NCBI GenBank assembly: GCA_905221605.1
Contig: CAJNDS010000001.1
Coordinates: 1,716,525-1,780,524, forward strand
Reading direction: 5' to 3'
Length of the DNA: 64,000 nt
Source of the DNA: Symbiodinium natans
Lineage: Eukaryota > Sar > Dinophyceae > Suessiales > Symbiodiniaceae
Shown: one piece after another, positions 30,173-39,475 of the stretch
Position numbering within the stretch: position 1 is the first letter of the stretch
Layout: the number at the start of each line of letters is the position of its first letter
Position numbers and translations under genes: made by a program
Notes under the pieces: generated by a model
What the model was told of the DNA's origin: nothing
Databases searched by the model: none
Seen by the model: only the letters and a program-made list of their open reading frames with translations

Positions 30173-30278
30173 TACTAGACCCAAGAGTAAGCTAGGAAAA
30201 AAAGGGTGCGCTTTTTGGTTTGAGTAAGGGAACCTAAGCCCTAAGAGAAAGGACATAAGGGCGTACTCTGGGTTCAGG
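30173..30278. mobile_element. MITE family B, copy 1
   Basis: ATACTAGACCCAAGAGTAAG at the left, GGGCGTACTCTGGGTT at the right. The first half matches 29659-29706, which is preceded by the same GGATACTAGACCCAAGAGTA junction after an array. Confidence 0.75.
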
Positions 30279-30493
30279 TTCTTGAGCTTCGGGAAAGTCC
30301 TTGTCACCTGGTCTCTTTGTACCAAGCAACCCCTTTATAGGTACAACTTGAAGGGTACGAGCTTCAACCCTAAACCCATAAAAACATATCTTTGAGCTTC
30401 AACCTTAAACCCTAAACCCTAAACCCTAAATCCTAAACCCTAAACCCGAAACCCTAAACCCGAAACCCTAAACCCTGAACTCTAAACCCTTCT

Positions 30494-30720
30494 TGCCGGT
30501 GTCTTGGTCTGGGAAAGATGCCCCAGCATGAAGATGCTTGATTTGTTTTCGGTGTCTTGGTTTCGAAGTGGTGACCCAGTACTGAGATGCACGATTTGAT
30601 TGCTGGTGTCGTTGTCTCGAACTGGTGCCCCAGCACAAAAATGTGCGATTTGTTGATGGTGTCTTGGTCTCGAAATGGTGCCCCAGCACTGAGATGTACG
30701 ATGCGTTGCCGGTGTTTTGG
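30494..30720. repeat. 53-bp tandem repeat, about 4.3 copies
   Basis: GGTGTC starts recur at about 30498, 30551, 30605 and 30658, with a diverged start at 30711. Each unit has GGTGTCTTGGTCTCGAA, then TGGTGCCCCAGCAC, then GATG. The period is not a multiple of three, so the long minus frame across it (VLGHHFETKTP-like) is probably not a real protein. Confidence 0.9.
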
Positions 30721-30959
30721 ACCCTAAACCCTAAACCCCTAAACCCCCTTTGAAAGTCCTTGTCACCTGGTCTCTTTGCACTAGGCTTGCGGTACAGCTC
30801 GTGCCAGGTTGGCCTGGCTGGGCGGGTGCTCATCTTGTCCGTATAGGGTCTAGGGGTTAGGGTTTAGGGTTTCGGGTTTAGGGTTTAGGGTCTAGGAGTT
30901 AGCATCTCCATAGTGAGACTATAGGAACCCTTACAGGTGTATACTGAAAAAATGTACGT

Positions 30960-31045
30960 AGATATATATATATATATATATGTCGAGGGTACTTTACAGG
31001 AATGAACTGGATATGTGTATATAGACATATATATATATATATGCA
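30960..31045. repeat. AT microsatellite palindrome
   Basis: Two (TA)n tracts with ATATATATAT flanked by partly complementary sequence (GTACTTTACAGG and similar). May be the core of a further small element. Confidence 0.5.
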
Positions 31046-31394
31046 CTGGACATATCAGATGTCTAATGCTTACGGATTCGAGTTTAGCTAAGTTACACAG
31101 AAACCTAGGCGCAAAAAAGTGTGTCTATCAGTCTCCCCAGCTTCGCTAAACTCTCCGCGTCCAAGTTAGAGTTTAGGATTTCAAGAATGCATAGAGTAGG
31201 TGCTGGAAAGCTCTGATCTCTTAACCAAGAACAGGATTCTATACTCTATGGGTTAAGGTACATTCCTAGTTGGTTTTTGTTTGGTTCCTTTGCGGGGGGG
31301 GTGGGGGGGGTGGTGGTGTTGTTTTCGGGACCGGGTTCTGTCCTGTCAAAAAATTGACTGCCAGGATGGACGATTCTAGAACTGGTTCCTAGCT

Positions 31395-31600
31395 GGAAAA
31401 CTAGGGAACTCCGTTCAGTCATGGAATTCTATAGGGAGGGTCTAAGATTGCGGCCGTATGACCAGCTAACAAAACCCCTGTGGATTGAACGTTGCGCAGC
31501 CTGCTTGGTGGCCCCTGTCGGTTTCGAGGATTGGCACCCCTACAAAAAACAGACTGACAGGACTCCGACAGTAGTACTTTATGGTGGGTCCCTATCGCTT
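31395..31600. other. coding-like block, strand ambiguous
   Basis: The plus frame (from ATG at 31421) reads MEFYREGLRLRPYDQLTK then PLWIERCAACLVAPVGF, quite protein-like. The minus frame after AG|G reads AAQRSIHRGFVSWSYGR to a stop. Poly-G-rich sequence lies just upstream at 31290-31315. Family unknown. Confidence 0.3.
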
Positions 31601-31776
31601 TGTTTAGGGTTTAGGGTTTAGGGTTTAGGGTTGAGGGTTTAGGGTTTAGGGTTTAGGGTACTACGTAAAATACAAAAGCCATGGCCATAGCCCATCTTGG
31701 TGTCTGTTGTTGGGGTTTAGGACTCAGGGTTTAGGGTTTAGGGTTTAGGGTTCATTAGGGTTACACCTTCTAGCAT

Positions 31777-32022
31777 AGCCCATGCAACGCCTTCGCCCAA
31801 GATTTTTCGGGCTTGCTGACTGATGTTTTGCACATCCCGAGTACGGCAAGTGCCCCGAATTCGAGTAGTTTAGGATTTAGGATTTAGGGTTTAGGGTGTA
31901 GGGTTACGCAAAACACAGTCTTAGGCCAGGGGAATTACGAGCGTGCGGGGAGCGTGCTGAGCTCGCGGCAGACGTCAAGATCGTCTACCCTGGCCTGGCA
32001 CGACGGGGACGGAGGAAGACTT
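31777..32022 (-). other. two candidate exons
   Basis: About 31777-31875: LLEFGALAVLGMCKTSVSK then PEKSWAKALHGLC to a stop. About 31938-32022: FASLPPSPSCQARVDDLD then VCRELSTLPARS to a stop. A degenerate TTTAGGG stretch lies between. Unassigned. Confidence 0.3.
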
Positions 32023-32050
32023 GCAAACTCCAATCTTATCGATTTACACA

Positions 32051-32150
32051 AGGGTCCATGTACCTATATAGCATATTCTTGGCCCTGGAAAAGGGCTCCC
32101 ATACAGTACCTTTAGAGCCCAAGTATGTACTAGAAAGGTACATGGACCCT
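32051..32150. mobile_element. MITE family C, copy 2
   Basis: AGGGTCCATGTACCTATATA at the left and GAAAGGTACATGGACCCT at the right. Pairs with 10554-10650; the ends and inner GCTCCCATACAGTA/AGCCCAAGTATG words are shared in order. Confidence 0.85.
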
Positions 32151-32187
32151 TAGGGACATAAAGTTGAGTGCATGCCCACATACGTCA

Positions 32188-32482
32188 CTTGCGCGTACGA
32201 ATACCCGGAACAAGTTGGTGGGAGTCTCCCCAGCCCTTGCGCACCACAAAACCAAGATCCTACACCCTGGACCCTTTCTTGGAGCCAGCCTGCGCTGAAC
32301 CCAAGACTACCTTAAGCCCCTGGAGCCTAAACACGAAGCTGCAAACCCTTAACCCAGACACTGTACAAATCTAACCCGAAACCCGAAACCCGAAACCCTA
32401 GACCCTAAACCCCCTATAGCCGACCTTCAGAGCCCCAAAACCTCATGTGCAAGTAAAAACCCAAAATGCAGTTGCTGTCCTG
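32188..32482 (-). other. two candidate terminal-type exons
   Basis: About 32188-32262: DLGFVVRKGWGDSHQLV then PGIRTRK and TGA. About 32407-32482: DSNCILGFYLHMRFWGS then EGRL and TAG. Both follow AG|G on minus. Unassigned. Confidence 0.3.
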
Positions 32483-32546
32483 AATGCAGTCATACGATTT
32501 GAGAAACTTGCTGATATATAGATGCATACGTATATACATATGCAAA

Positions 32547-32660
32547 ACTAGACCCAGGAGTTATCCAGGAATAAACAGGGTACCCTTTTTGGTGTTAAGG
32601 GGATTCTGAGGGAACCCCCACCATAAAAAAAGGAAATAAGGGCCTACTCCCGGTCCTAGA
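32547..32660. mobile_element. MITE family B, copy 2
   Basis: AACTAGACCCAGGAGTTATC and AGGAATAAACAGGGTACCC at the left; GGGCCTACTCCCGGTCCTAG at the right. Close to 34298-34417 in order and content; a half copy in opposite orientation lies at 63170-63240. Confidence 0.8.
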
Positions 32661-32682
32661 AAAAAGAGAGAGTCGATTTACT

Positions 32683-32795
32683 TACTTCCCCAATACCCAC
32701 GGGGAAACAAAGGTTAATTCTGTATTTTCCTACTAAATAAGAAACCTAAAACGTTTAAAGTTCAACTATTGGCTAAGTAAGCATAACTCTGAAAC
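32683..32795. mobile_element. repeat family K, copy 1
   Basis: TTTAAAGTTCAACTATTGGC and TAAGTAAGCATA, related to AGTTTAAGAAACAACTGTTG and GCCAAGTAAGGA at 61697-61790. Confidence 0.5.
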
Positions 32796-32807
32796 TATGA
32801 GTACAAT

Positions 32808-32870
32808 TTTCTGTGGCAGCGAGAATTCAAAGGCAGCTGTGGTTCGGAAAGGTCGAACTCAACAACCCCA
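32808..32870 (-). CDS. candidate exon, unknown protein
   Basis: Acceptor CTAG|G. The minus frame reads GFGVVEFDLSEPQLPLNS then RCHRKL. The right flank is a CCCTAAA array. Confidence 0.3.
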
Positions 32871-32884
32871 AAGCCCTAGAAGCA

Positions 32885-33115
32885 GCCCTAAACCCTAAAC
32901 CCTAAACCCTAAACCCTAAACCCTAAACCCTAAACCCTAAACCCTAAACCCTAAACCCTAAACCCTAAACCCTGAACCCTGAACCCTGAACCCTGAACCC
33001 TGAACCCTGAACCCTGAACCCTGAACCCTGAACCCTGAACCCTGAACCCTGAACCCTGAACCCTAACCCTGAACCCTCAACCTTGAACCCTGAACCTACT
33101 GACCCATGCAGACCA
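32885..33115 (-). repeat. CCCTAAA array followed by pure CCCTGAA block
   Basis: About twelve CCCTAAA units switch sharply at about 32969 to about thirteen consecutive CCCTGAA units (to about 33062), then mixed variants. Confidence 0.95.
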
Positions 33116-33133
33116 GCCTAGAACCCCCTAAAC

Positions 33134-33181
33134 CCTGAAATCATCCGCGGGGGTCACGGCGGAAAGTGTGAAGAGCAGGGC
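33134..33181 (-). CDS. candidate 48-nt exon
   Basis: Acceptor CCGCAG|G and donor AGG|GTTTAGG enclose 16 codons, phase 0: ALLFTLSAVTPADDFR. Same architecture as the light-harvesting exons. Family unknown. Confidence 0.4.
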
Positions 33182-33395
33182 CTGCGGGGGGATGGAGACA
33201 ACACAACGGTTGGGAATTTAGGGTTTGGGGTTTAGGGTTTAGGGTTTAGGGTTTAGGGTGTAGGGACCTTACAGTTAAGTTCTGAGGTATTCACGGCCAA
33301 GGGCCTTTAGAGGCTCGGCGTAGGAAGGGCTTTAGGAGTTGGGAAGTTCAAGGCTTGTGGCCTTTGTGTACGATTTCGTTGGTTTAGTCTCCTCC

Positions 33396-33570
33396 TTTTT
33401 TCTTGGAAGGTGAAGTGAATTTCAGCTCGAGGTTGGAACTAAACCCTAAACCCAAAACCCTAAACCCAAAACCCTAAACCCTAAACCCTAAACCGTGGGG
33501 AAAAGGGCTCGGGGTTGCAGGGTCTTGGTGAGATTTTCGTGATCCATTTTCAGGAGGTGAAGAATCTCCC
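33396..33570 (-). other. two candidate exons
   Basis: About 33396-33440: LELKFTSPSKKKGGD and a stop. About 33490-33570: EILHLLKMDHENLTKTL then QPRALFP. The second resembles helix C/strand 4 of a protein kinase (E-x-x-x-L-x-x-x-x-H-x-N), but this is weak. Confidence 0.3.
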
Positions 33571-33649
33571 CCCCCCCCCCCCACCCAAGTTCAAGACTCA
33601 AGGCCCCTCAACCAAAAGGAAGCTTCGAAAGCAAGCACGTGAAATGGTT

Positions 33650-34143
33650 TCAACGTTGAATCGTTAAACGCGTCAGCCCGTCTCTAAAACCTAAACCCAA
33701 TAGACCCGAAGCCCTTAAGTAATTTTGCCTAGATGTCGTGCGTTCGGAGTGTGCTAAGTTGGTCACGCTAGACCGTAGACCCTTACTATGGTTTATGGGG
33801 TTTCGGTTTTGGGCACCCCTTATGTACCTCAACATACAATACTCTCCTTCATATACTAACGTCCTAAAAACGGGTAATTCCGCCCCAAGACCCCGCTCCG
33901 TCCCCTCTCACTTCCATGCTAAAAAGTTATAACCTAAGTCAGTGATAACACACATAACCTAAGCAAAGGCAATGATAACTGTACTAAAACCGACGGAAAC
34001 GTCCTTGGAGGTTGGCACTTTAAGTCTTGGCCCTCTTAAACCCACTACTAGGGGGAAAAACGTACCAAGGGTCTTCCCAGTACTGGTGCGTGGTCGGGAG
34101 ATAGGGAAGCCGAGATCAGGGCGCATTTGGAAGTCGAGACTGG
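33650..34143. other. array-free block, one long minus frame
   Basis: The minus frame from about 34143 to 33967 reads SLDFQMRPDLGFPISRP then STGKTLGTFFPLVVGLRG and on for about 55 codons. GSTGKTL-like text is reminiscent of, but not sufficient for, a P-loop. The rest of the block shows nothing recognisable. Confidence 0.3.
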
Positions 34144-34297
34144 GTTTAGGGTAGAACCCTAAACCCTCAACCCTAAACCCTAAACCCTAAACCCTAAACC
34201 TAAGTTACGCAGGTACTTGGGAAGAACAGCTCAGGGTTCAGGAATCAGCCGCTATAGCACACGATAGTACTTTCGGCAGCCTTCATTGCCTGCGAAT

Positions 34298-34417
34298 ACT
34301 ACCAGACCCAGGAGTAACCTAGGAATAAACTGGTGCCCTTCTTGGGTGTAAGGGGACGGAAAGGGAACCCCCACCCCAAAAGAAAAGAGGATAGGGGCCT
34401 ACTCTAGGTCCTAGTAT
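34298..34417. mobile_element. MITE family B, copy 3
   Basis: ACTACCAGACCCAGGAGTAA at the left and GGGGCCTACTCTAGGTCCTAG then TAT at the right, with GGAATAAACTGGTGCCC inside. Confidence 0.8.
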
Positions 34418-34465
34418 CCCTAAACCCTAAACCCTAAACCCTAAACTCTAAACCCTAAACTCTAA

Positions 34466-34577
34466 ACCCTAATGTACCAGGTAAAGCTTGTGTACTGAGG
34501 AAGTCACCACGAGACATGGGGATCGCATAGCCACCTCGGATCGGTGGCAACGGCGATTGTCGGGAGGTGGAGGGCAT
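34466..34577 (-). CDS. candidate exon, frame ambiguous
   Basis: Two minus frames are open: EYALHLPTIAVATDPRWL, and MPSTSRQSPLPPIRGGYAI continuing PMSRGDFLSTQALPG. Unassigned. Confidence 0.25.
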
Positions 34578-34667
34578 ATTCTAGGGTTCTTACGGGAGGT
34601 TAGAGGGTTTAGGGTTTAGGGTTTAGTTTCAGGGCTTAGGGTTTGTGAATGGGGGGGGGGGGGTAGG

Positions 34668-34765
34668 TACCTAGGGAACCTTGGGGAAGCTTAGGGAGCC
34701 TTAGAGAGTGGTAGGGAGGATCAGGAAGCCTTGAGTTACATACGCCCCTTGACCCCCCTCTAAAC
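34668..34765. mobile_element. repeat family H, copy 2
   Basis: AGGGAACCTTGGGGAAGCTT, AGGGAGCCTTAGAGAG and GAGTTACATACGCCCCTTGA; same order as 24940-25045, both next to poly-G. Confidence 0.75.
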
Positions 34766-35079
34766 CCTAAACCCTAAACCCTAAACCCTAAACCCTGAAC
34801 CCTGAACCCTGAACCCTAACACCCTAACACCCTAAAACCTAAAACCCTAAACCCTAAAACTCTTAAGAACCCTATAATTTGACGCCCCATGACACCCCCT
34901 CCCTAAACCCGACCCTTGGAGGGAAACGAAGGCTTCCATAACACTCCCTCAGAAGACATGTGGTAAATTTTCTAAACTACGGCCCTGTTTTGGGGGTACC
35001 CTGAATAGTAGGGGTAACCCTCAACCCTAAACCCTAACCCTAAACCCTAAACCTTAAACCCTAAACCCTAAACCCTAAG

Positions 35080-35158
35080 TTTCAGGGAAATGACCTAGTG
35101 TCTCCAGTCGAAGATATTCCTTGCATGCGGGGCCTGGCCTTCCTGCGATGTTGCGTAA
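35080..35158 (-). CDS. candidate exon, unknown protein
   Basis: The minus frame reads TLRNIAGRPGPACKEYLR then LETLGHFPET. CCCTAAA left, TTTAGGG right. Confidence 0.35.
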
Positions 35159-35235
35159 GGTTCAGGGTTTAGGGTTTAGGGCTTAGGGCTTAGGGCTTAG
35201 GGTTTAGGGTTTAGGGTTTAGGGTTTAGGGTTTAG

Positions 35236-35452
35236 GGTCCGCCGACCCTGGCGGCGTGTTGGATGGGAAAAGGAGGTGAATTGATGGGGCTGCCCTCCAA
35301 CCTGTGGCTTCAGCTCCTGTTTGGGTCCTGGTGCTACCCCCTACCCCCCCCCCCCCAACGTTTCACAGAGGCTCAAGCAAATCAACTTTTGGCATCTAAC
35401 CTTTCAACTATGCTCCAGCGGGGTCGGCGGCTTGAGCCGGAGGCTCTTAAAT
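35236..35452. mobile_element. dispersed element, copy 2
   Basis: Same first and last approximately 30 bases as 19760-20248 (start GTCCGCCGACCCTGGCGGCG, end GCTTGAGCCGGAGGCTCTTA then AAT). It also begins at the end of a TTTAGGG array. Confidence 0.65.
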
Positions 35453-36540
35453 CCGGCCCCCGCGCCGCCCGTGGTCCAGGGCGGAGCCCGCGTCGCACTA
35501 AAGCGCTAGCTTTAAGGGGCGAGCGCCCGAGCCGCCGTCCCCGCCCAAAATTGCTTCAAATTCGCGCGGGGCCCTTCGGGAGGCCTCCAAAACGGCATCC
35601 AAGGGGACGCAACACGCGGTGGTGCGAAAAGCACGAAAACCTCGTAAAAACCATGGGTTGTTACGAAAAACCGAGGCCACAAAACACCCGCAGCACCCCA
35701 TTAAACCCTCATGGGCGCGCATCATCGGCCCTGGCTTTTCACATGGGGCACGCGCCAGGCCGATTCCACGTTTTTCAAGGTTTGGGGGGGGTACCGGAAG
35801 CCCAAAACCAGGCGAGCATCATGAGCATCAGCAGCCCTGGCCCGCGGCCCCAAGGCAAGAAAAAACGCTGAAAAACGCTGAAACCACCGTAAAAACAGTG
35901 TTTTTATGAGGTTTTTCACGCGTGCCTCCGACCCCCACCCCTGTTGCCCTTGACCCGCCCCCAAAGTGCGCATCATCGAAACCCACGTCCGGGGGGGGGT
36001 CTGCTGATGCTGCTGATGCGCGGGGGTCCGGGCGCATCATCGAGCCATCGCTTCTCATGGGCTTCGTGGGCCTCCGGGGCCGACGGCCCAGAGACCCAGC
36101 TGATGCTCATGATGCTCGGTTTGGGGGGGTGTTCCAACAGCAGAAAACCTCGTAAATACCGAGTGTTTTGTGGGTCCACGTAAAAACGCCCCTAAAATCG
36201 CTCATTTTACGCGCTCGAACGGCTTCGTGCCTACAAAACACCCGAACAGCAGGACCCCGAATGCGCTTAAGGGCATTCGGGGTCTTGCTTTTGGGGGTTT
36301 GGTGGGCACGCAAGCGTTCAAGCACATATAATCGGCGTGTTTCAGGAGGTTTCGGATGGCCTGGGGGAGGCCGCTGATGCTCATGATGCTCTCTCTTCCT
36401 CGGTTCCAAAAGGCTTCCCAAGCTCAAAAACACGTGTTTACAGCGTTTTCTGAAGGTTTTTCGAAGGCAAAACGCATGCTTAGAATGTCTTTTGGGCTCC
36501 CAAACCAACCCCAATGATGCTCCTGATGCGGGTGCGTGCG
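35453..36540. repeat. diverged tandem-like repeat region
   Basis: Recurring words: GCTGATGCTCATGATGCT (or its complement) near 35816, 36003, 36101, 36372 and 36510; GCGCATCATCG near 35720, 35970 and 36032; CCTCGTAAAAAC/CCTCGTAAATAC near 35640 and 36145. Spacing is 100-270 bp and irregular. Open frames on both strands through it look like by-products of the repeats. Confidence 0.6.
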
Positions 36541-36555
36541 TGCGCGCGCGCGCGC

Positions 36556-36562
36556 GGGCGGG

Positions 36563-36619
<57 letters not shown>

Positions 36620-36656
36620 AGGGGAAGAGCGAGAGGGAGGGAGAGAGAGAGAGAGA

Positions 36657-36689
<33 letters not shown>

Positions 36690-36920
36690 TGAGAGCCAGA
36701 GGGAGAGAGCGAGAGCGAGCGAGACAGAGAGAGAGAGAGAGGGAAAGAGGGACACAGGGAGAAAGAGGCAAAGGGAGAAAGGGAGAAAGAGTGGGAGCAA
36801 GAAAGAAAGCGAGAAACGAGAAAGGGAGCAATACATTGAATTGAAATGGAAACGGACAAAAAGAAAAGGAGACACCAACATAGACAGAAGGAGAGAGATG
36901 GTGAGAGAGGAGAGAGGGGG
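36556..36920. repeat. poly-G followed by GA-rich tract
   Basis: About 60 G in a row (36562-36618), then 250-300 bases of GAGA/GAGC/GAAA purine-rich sequence. Strong purine-strand asymmetry. Produces Pro/Ser/Leu or Glu/Arg ORFs that are artefacts. Confidence 0.95.
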
Positions 36921-37371
36921 GGGTGACAGACAGGGCAGCGGAATAAAGACGGAGCAGAAAAACAAAAACAAAACGATGCCCACTTCGAGGTTTCCTGTTT
37001 TGCGGGGCGGGGGCCGGCCCGTGCCGCTAGGCCTAAATTTAAGGTTTAGGGTTTAGGGTTCAAAGCTCCCGAGGGCTGTCTTGCCTGTTGGCGCCGTGAG
37101 CCCCATAGACCCGTATACTTTGAAACCCTCTGAAACCCTGGAACCCCTAAGCCCCTTTGAGCCCTAGACCCCCAAACCCTCAACCCCAAACCCTAAACAC
37201 CAAACCCCAAACCCTAGAAACCCAACTCTAAACCACACAAAATGTCCAAGCGACAAGGCCTAAACACAAAGCCCCAAACCCAAAGCCAGAGAAACCCTAA
37301 ACCAGAGAAACCCCAAACACGAACAAAAAACCCTAAACCAAACCCTAGAAACCGTAAACGCTGGTTACGCT

Positions 37372-37424
37372 GGTTACCCTGGTCCACACCGTGGGGTTGC
37401 GTTCCGGGTCGACATTAACACTCC
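37372..37424 (-). CDS. candidate exon, unknown protein
   Basis: Acceptor AGCAG|G, donor AGG|GTAACC. The minus frame reads DAGSVNVDPERNPTVWT. A GA microsatellite (37498-37562) lies upstream. Confidence 0.35.
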
Positions 37425-37495
37425 CGGCATCCTGCTGGCGGGAAGCACACAAGAGTGTGCCCCGTTGCTCAGCAAGAAGGTACAAGTAACAATAC

Positions 37496-37534
<39 letters not shown>

Positions 37535-37654
37535 CAGAGAGAGAGAAAGAGAGAGAGAGAGAGAAGCCCCAAACCCAAAATCTCAAACCCCAAACCCTAA
37601 ACCCCAGAAACCCTAAACCCTAAAACCCTTAACCCCTAAAAACCCTATGTAGTC

Positions 37655-37780
37655 TCCCTAAACCCTAAACCCTAAACCCTAAACCCCAAACCCTAAACCC
37701 TAAACCCTAAACCCTAAACCCTAAACAATAAACCCTAAACCCTAAACCCTAAACCCTAAACCCTAAACTCCAAACCCAAT
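37655..37780 (-). repeat. CCCTAAA array
   Basis: About seventeen units. Confidence 0.95.
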
Positions 37781-37855
37781 GTTGGGCCCGGCCACTGCGC
37801 TCCGCCTCCCTGGCGCCCCCTGGAGGGGGGCGCCGGGGGGAGGGCGGACGACGGA
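37775..37855 (-). CDS. candidate exon, proline/glycine-rich
   Basis: Acceptor CCCAG|G. The minus frame reads VSVVRPPPGAPLQGAPGR then RSAVAGPNIG. Very GC-rich, so open by composition. Confidence 0.3.
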
Positions 37856-37865
37856 GACCTGGGCT

Positions 37866-37965
37866 GGTTTAGGGTTTAGGGTTTAGGGTTTAGGGTTTAG
37901 GGTTTAGGGTTTAGGGTTTAGGGTTTAGGGTTTAGGGTTTAGGGTTTAGGGTTTAGGCTTCAGGG
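37866..37965 (+). repeat. TTTAGGG array
   Basis: About thirteen units. Degenerate TTTAGGG-type sequence continues to 38175. Confidence 0.95.
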
Positions 37966-38249
37966 TTCAAGGTGTAGGGTTTTATTAGGGCCTAGGGTTT
38001 AGGGTTTAGGGTCTCGGGTTTAAGGGTTTAGGGTTTAGGTGGGCTTGTTGGGTCTTAGGGGGGGTTTGGGGTTTAGGGTTTCGAGTCTAAGAGTTTAGGG
38101 TCTAGGGTTTAGAGCTCAGGGTCCAGAGTTTAGGGTTTAGGGTTTTAGGGTTCAGGGTTCAGGCTTTAGGGTTTAGCCCTAAACCCTAAACGTAAACCTA
38201 AACACTAACCCTAAACAGCAAACCCTGAATCCCAACCCTAAACCCTGCT

Positions 38250-39300
38250 CCTTGGAGCAAACCTTTAAAGGGCACAACCTGAGGCTGTGAGCTTGAATTC
38301 CATGATCGTTGAGACCACCTGTCCTCTCAACAATGGGATCCTCAAAAATGTGCTTAGGGCTTAGGGGCTAAGGGGTTTAGGGTTTTGGGGTTAAGGGATA
38401 GGCTTTATGATTTGAAGGTTTAAGTATATGAGGGTTTTAGGTTTTAAGGGCTTCAAGTGTGTAAGGGTGAAAGGGTTGTCTGGCTAAGGGTCCACGGCCT
38501 AGGGTTTTAGCATCCTGTTCGCCTTACTATTTTGAGGTGCACTTGGGTGTAAACCCAAAACCCTAGTCTCTAAACCCTAAACCCTGAACCCTAAACCCTA
38601 GACCCTAAAACCTCAACCCTAACCCTAAAACCTCAACCCACTGCAGCCAAACGTCAGAATCGTAAAGTGCAGCCGCCCCTCTACCGGTGGCGCTCGGAGA
38701 GCCAACGGCAAAGGTCGGCAGCTCGTGAGTCGGACGTCGGGTTTAGGGGTTTAGGGGTTTAGGGGTTCAGGGTTTAGGGTTTGCGGTTTAGGGTTTCGGG
38801 TTTAGGGTTGTGGGCTGTTTGGGGTCTGGAAATTTCTGGCGGGACTGAAGTACTGCAGAAAACCCAGAACCCGCGAACCTTACCACCAAGCAACCCATAG
38901 ACCATAGGCATAGCTGTATTGCAAAAGACACCCTACACCCTAAACCCTTAACCCTTAACCCCAAACCCCAAAAAAGGCAAAGGCCACCACCGGGTTTCCG
39001 AGGAGCCAACACCAACAAAAGCGTGCCCCGTCAGGGTTTAGGGTTTAGGGTTTACAAAGATTCTTGAGACAACCTCCTCTTCTCTAAGCTTCAAATCATG
39101 GGAGGGATTGGGATTGAGGATGAGAGGGCTGAGAACGGCCCTTGAACCCCTAAAACCCTTAGGCCCGTAGAACCTTTCGGGTTTAGGGTTTCGGGTTTAG
39201 GGTTTAGGGTTTAGGGCTTGAAGACTCAAGACCTCCGGTCGAGGAGTCACAGAGCTCGGTTCCCCCAAGTAAAGGACTTGGTTGCTGAGTTCATAAGCCC
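38250..39300 (-). other. candidate exon series
   Basis: Minus islands: 38250-38332 (DPIVERTGGLNDHGIQA then HSLRLCPLKVC), 38676-38730 (TSDSRAADLCRWLSERH before GTAGAG), 38812-38884 (FAGSGFSAVLQSRQKFP), 39053-39142 (AVLSPLILNPNPSHDLKL then REEEVVSRIF, donor GTAAAC), 39225-39297 (AYELSNQVLYLGEPSSV). Arrays separate them. They may be exons of one gene, but phases were not chained and no domain is recognised. Confidence 0.35.
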
Positions 39301-39301
39301 A

Positions 39302-39388
39302 GGGTTTAGGGTTTAGGGTTTAGGGTTTAGGGTTTAGGGTTTAGGGTTTAGGGTTTAGGGTTTAGGGTTTAGGGTTTAAGGTTTAGGG
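39302..39388 (+). repeat. TTTAGGG array
   Basis: About twelve units, next to the family F element. Confidence 0.95.
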
Positions 39389-39401
39389 TCCCTAAGCCCC
39401 C

Positions 39402-39475
39402 CAAAAAAGTGTACACTTTTAGTTCTATAGGGGATTATAGTATCCCAAAAAGTGTGCTCACTCAGCTACTAAGAG
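39402..39475. mobile_element. palindromic element family F, copy 2
   Basis: AAAAGTGTACACTTTTAGTT and GGGGATTATAGTATCCC. Near-identical to 3343-3416. Confidence 0.75.

Noticed and set aside
30454-30833. 121-residue minus ORF with repeated VLGHHFETKTP-like text
   Set aside because: The 53-bp period shifts frame in each unit, so a repeat protein would not be maintained.
33490-33570. Protein kinase helix-C exon
   Set aside because: One E-x-x-x-L-x-x-x-x-H-x-N-like pattern without neighbouring VAIK, HRD or DFG motifs on adjacent islands.
35263-35871. 202-residue plus-strand ORF
   Set aside because: It starts inside the dispersed element and runs through degenerate repeats; composition follows GC content and no family is recognised.
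36424-37056. Proline/serine/leucine and glycine/arginine/glutamate ORFs
   Set aside because: Translation of poly-G and GA tracts.
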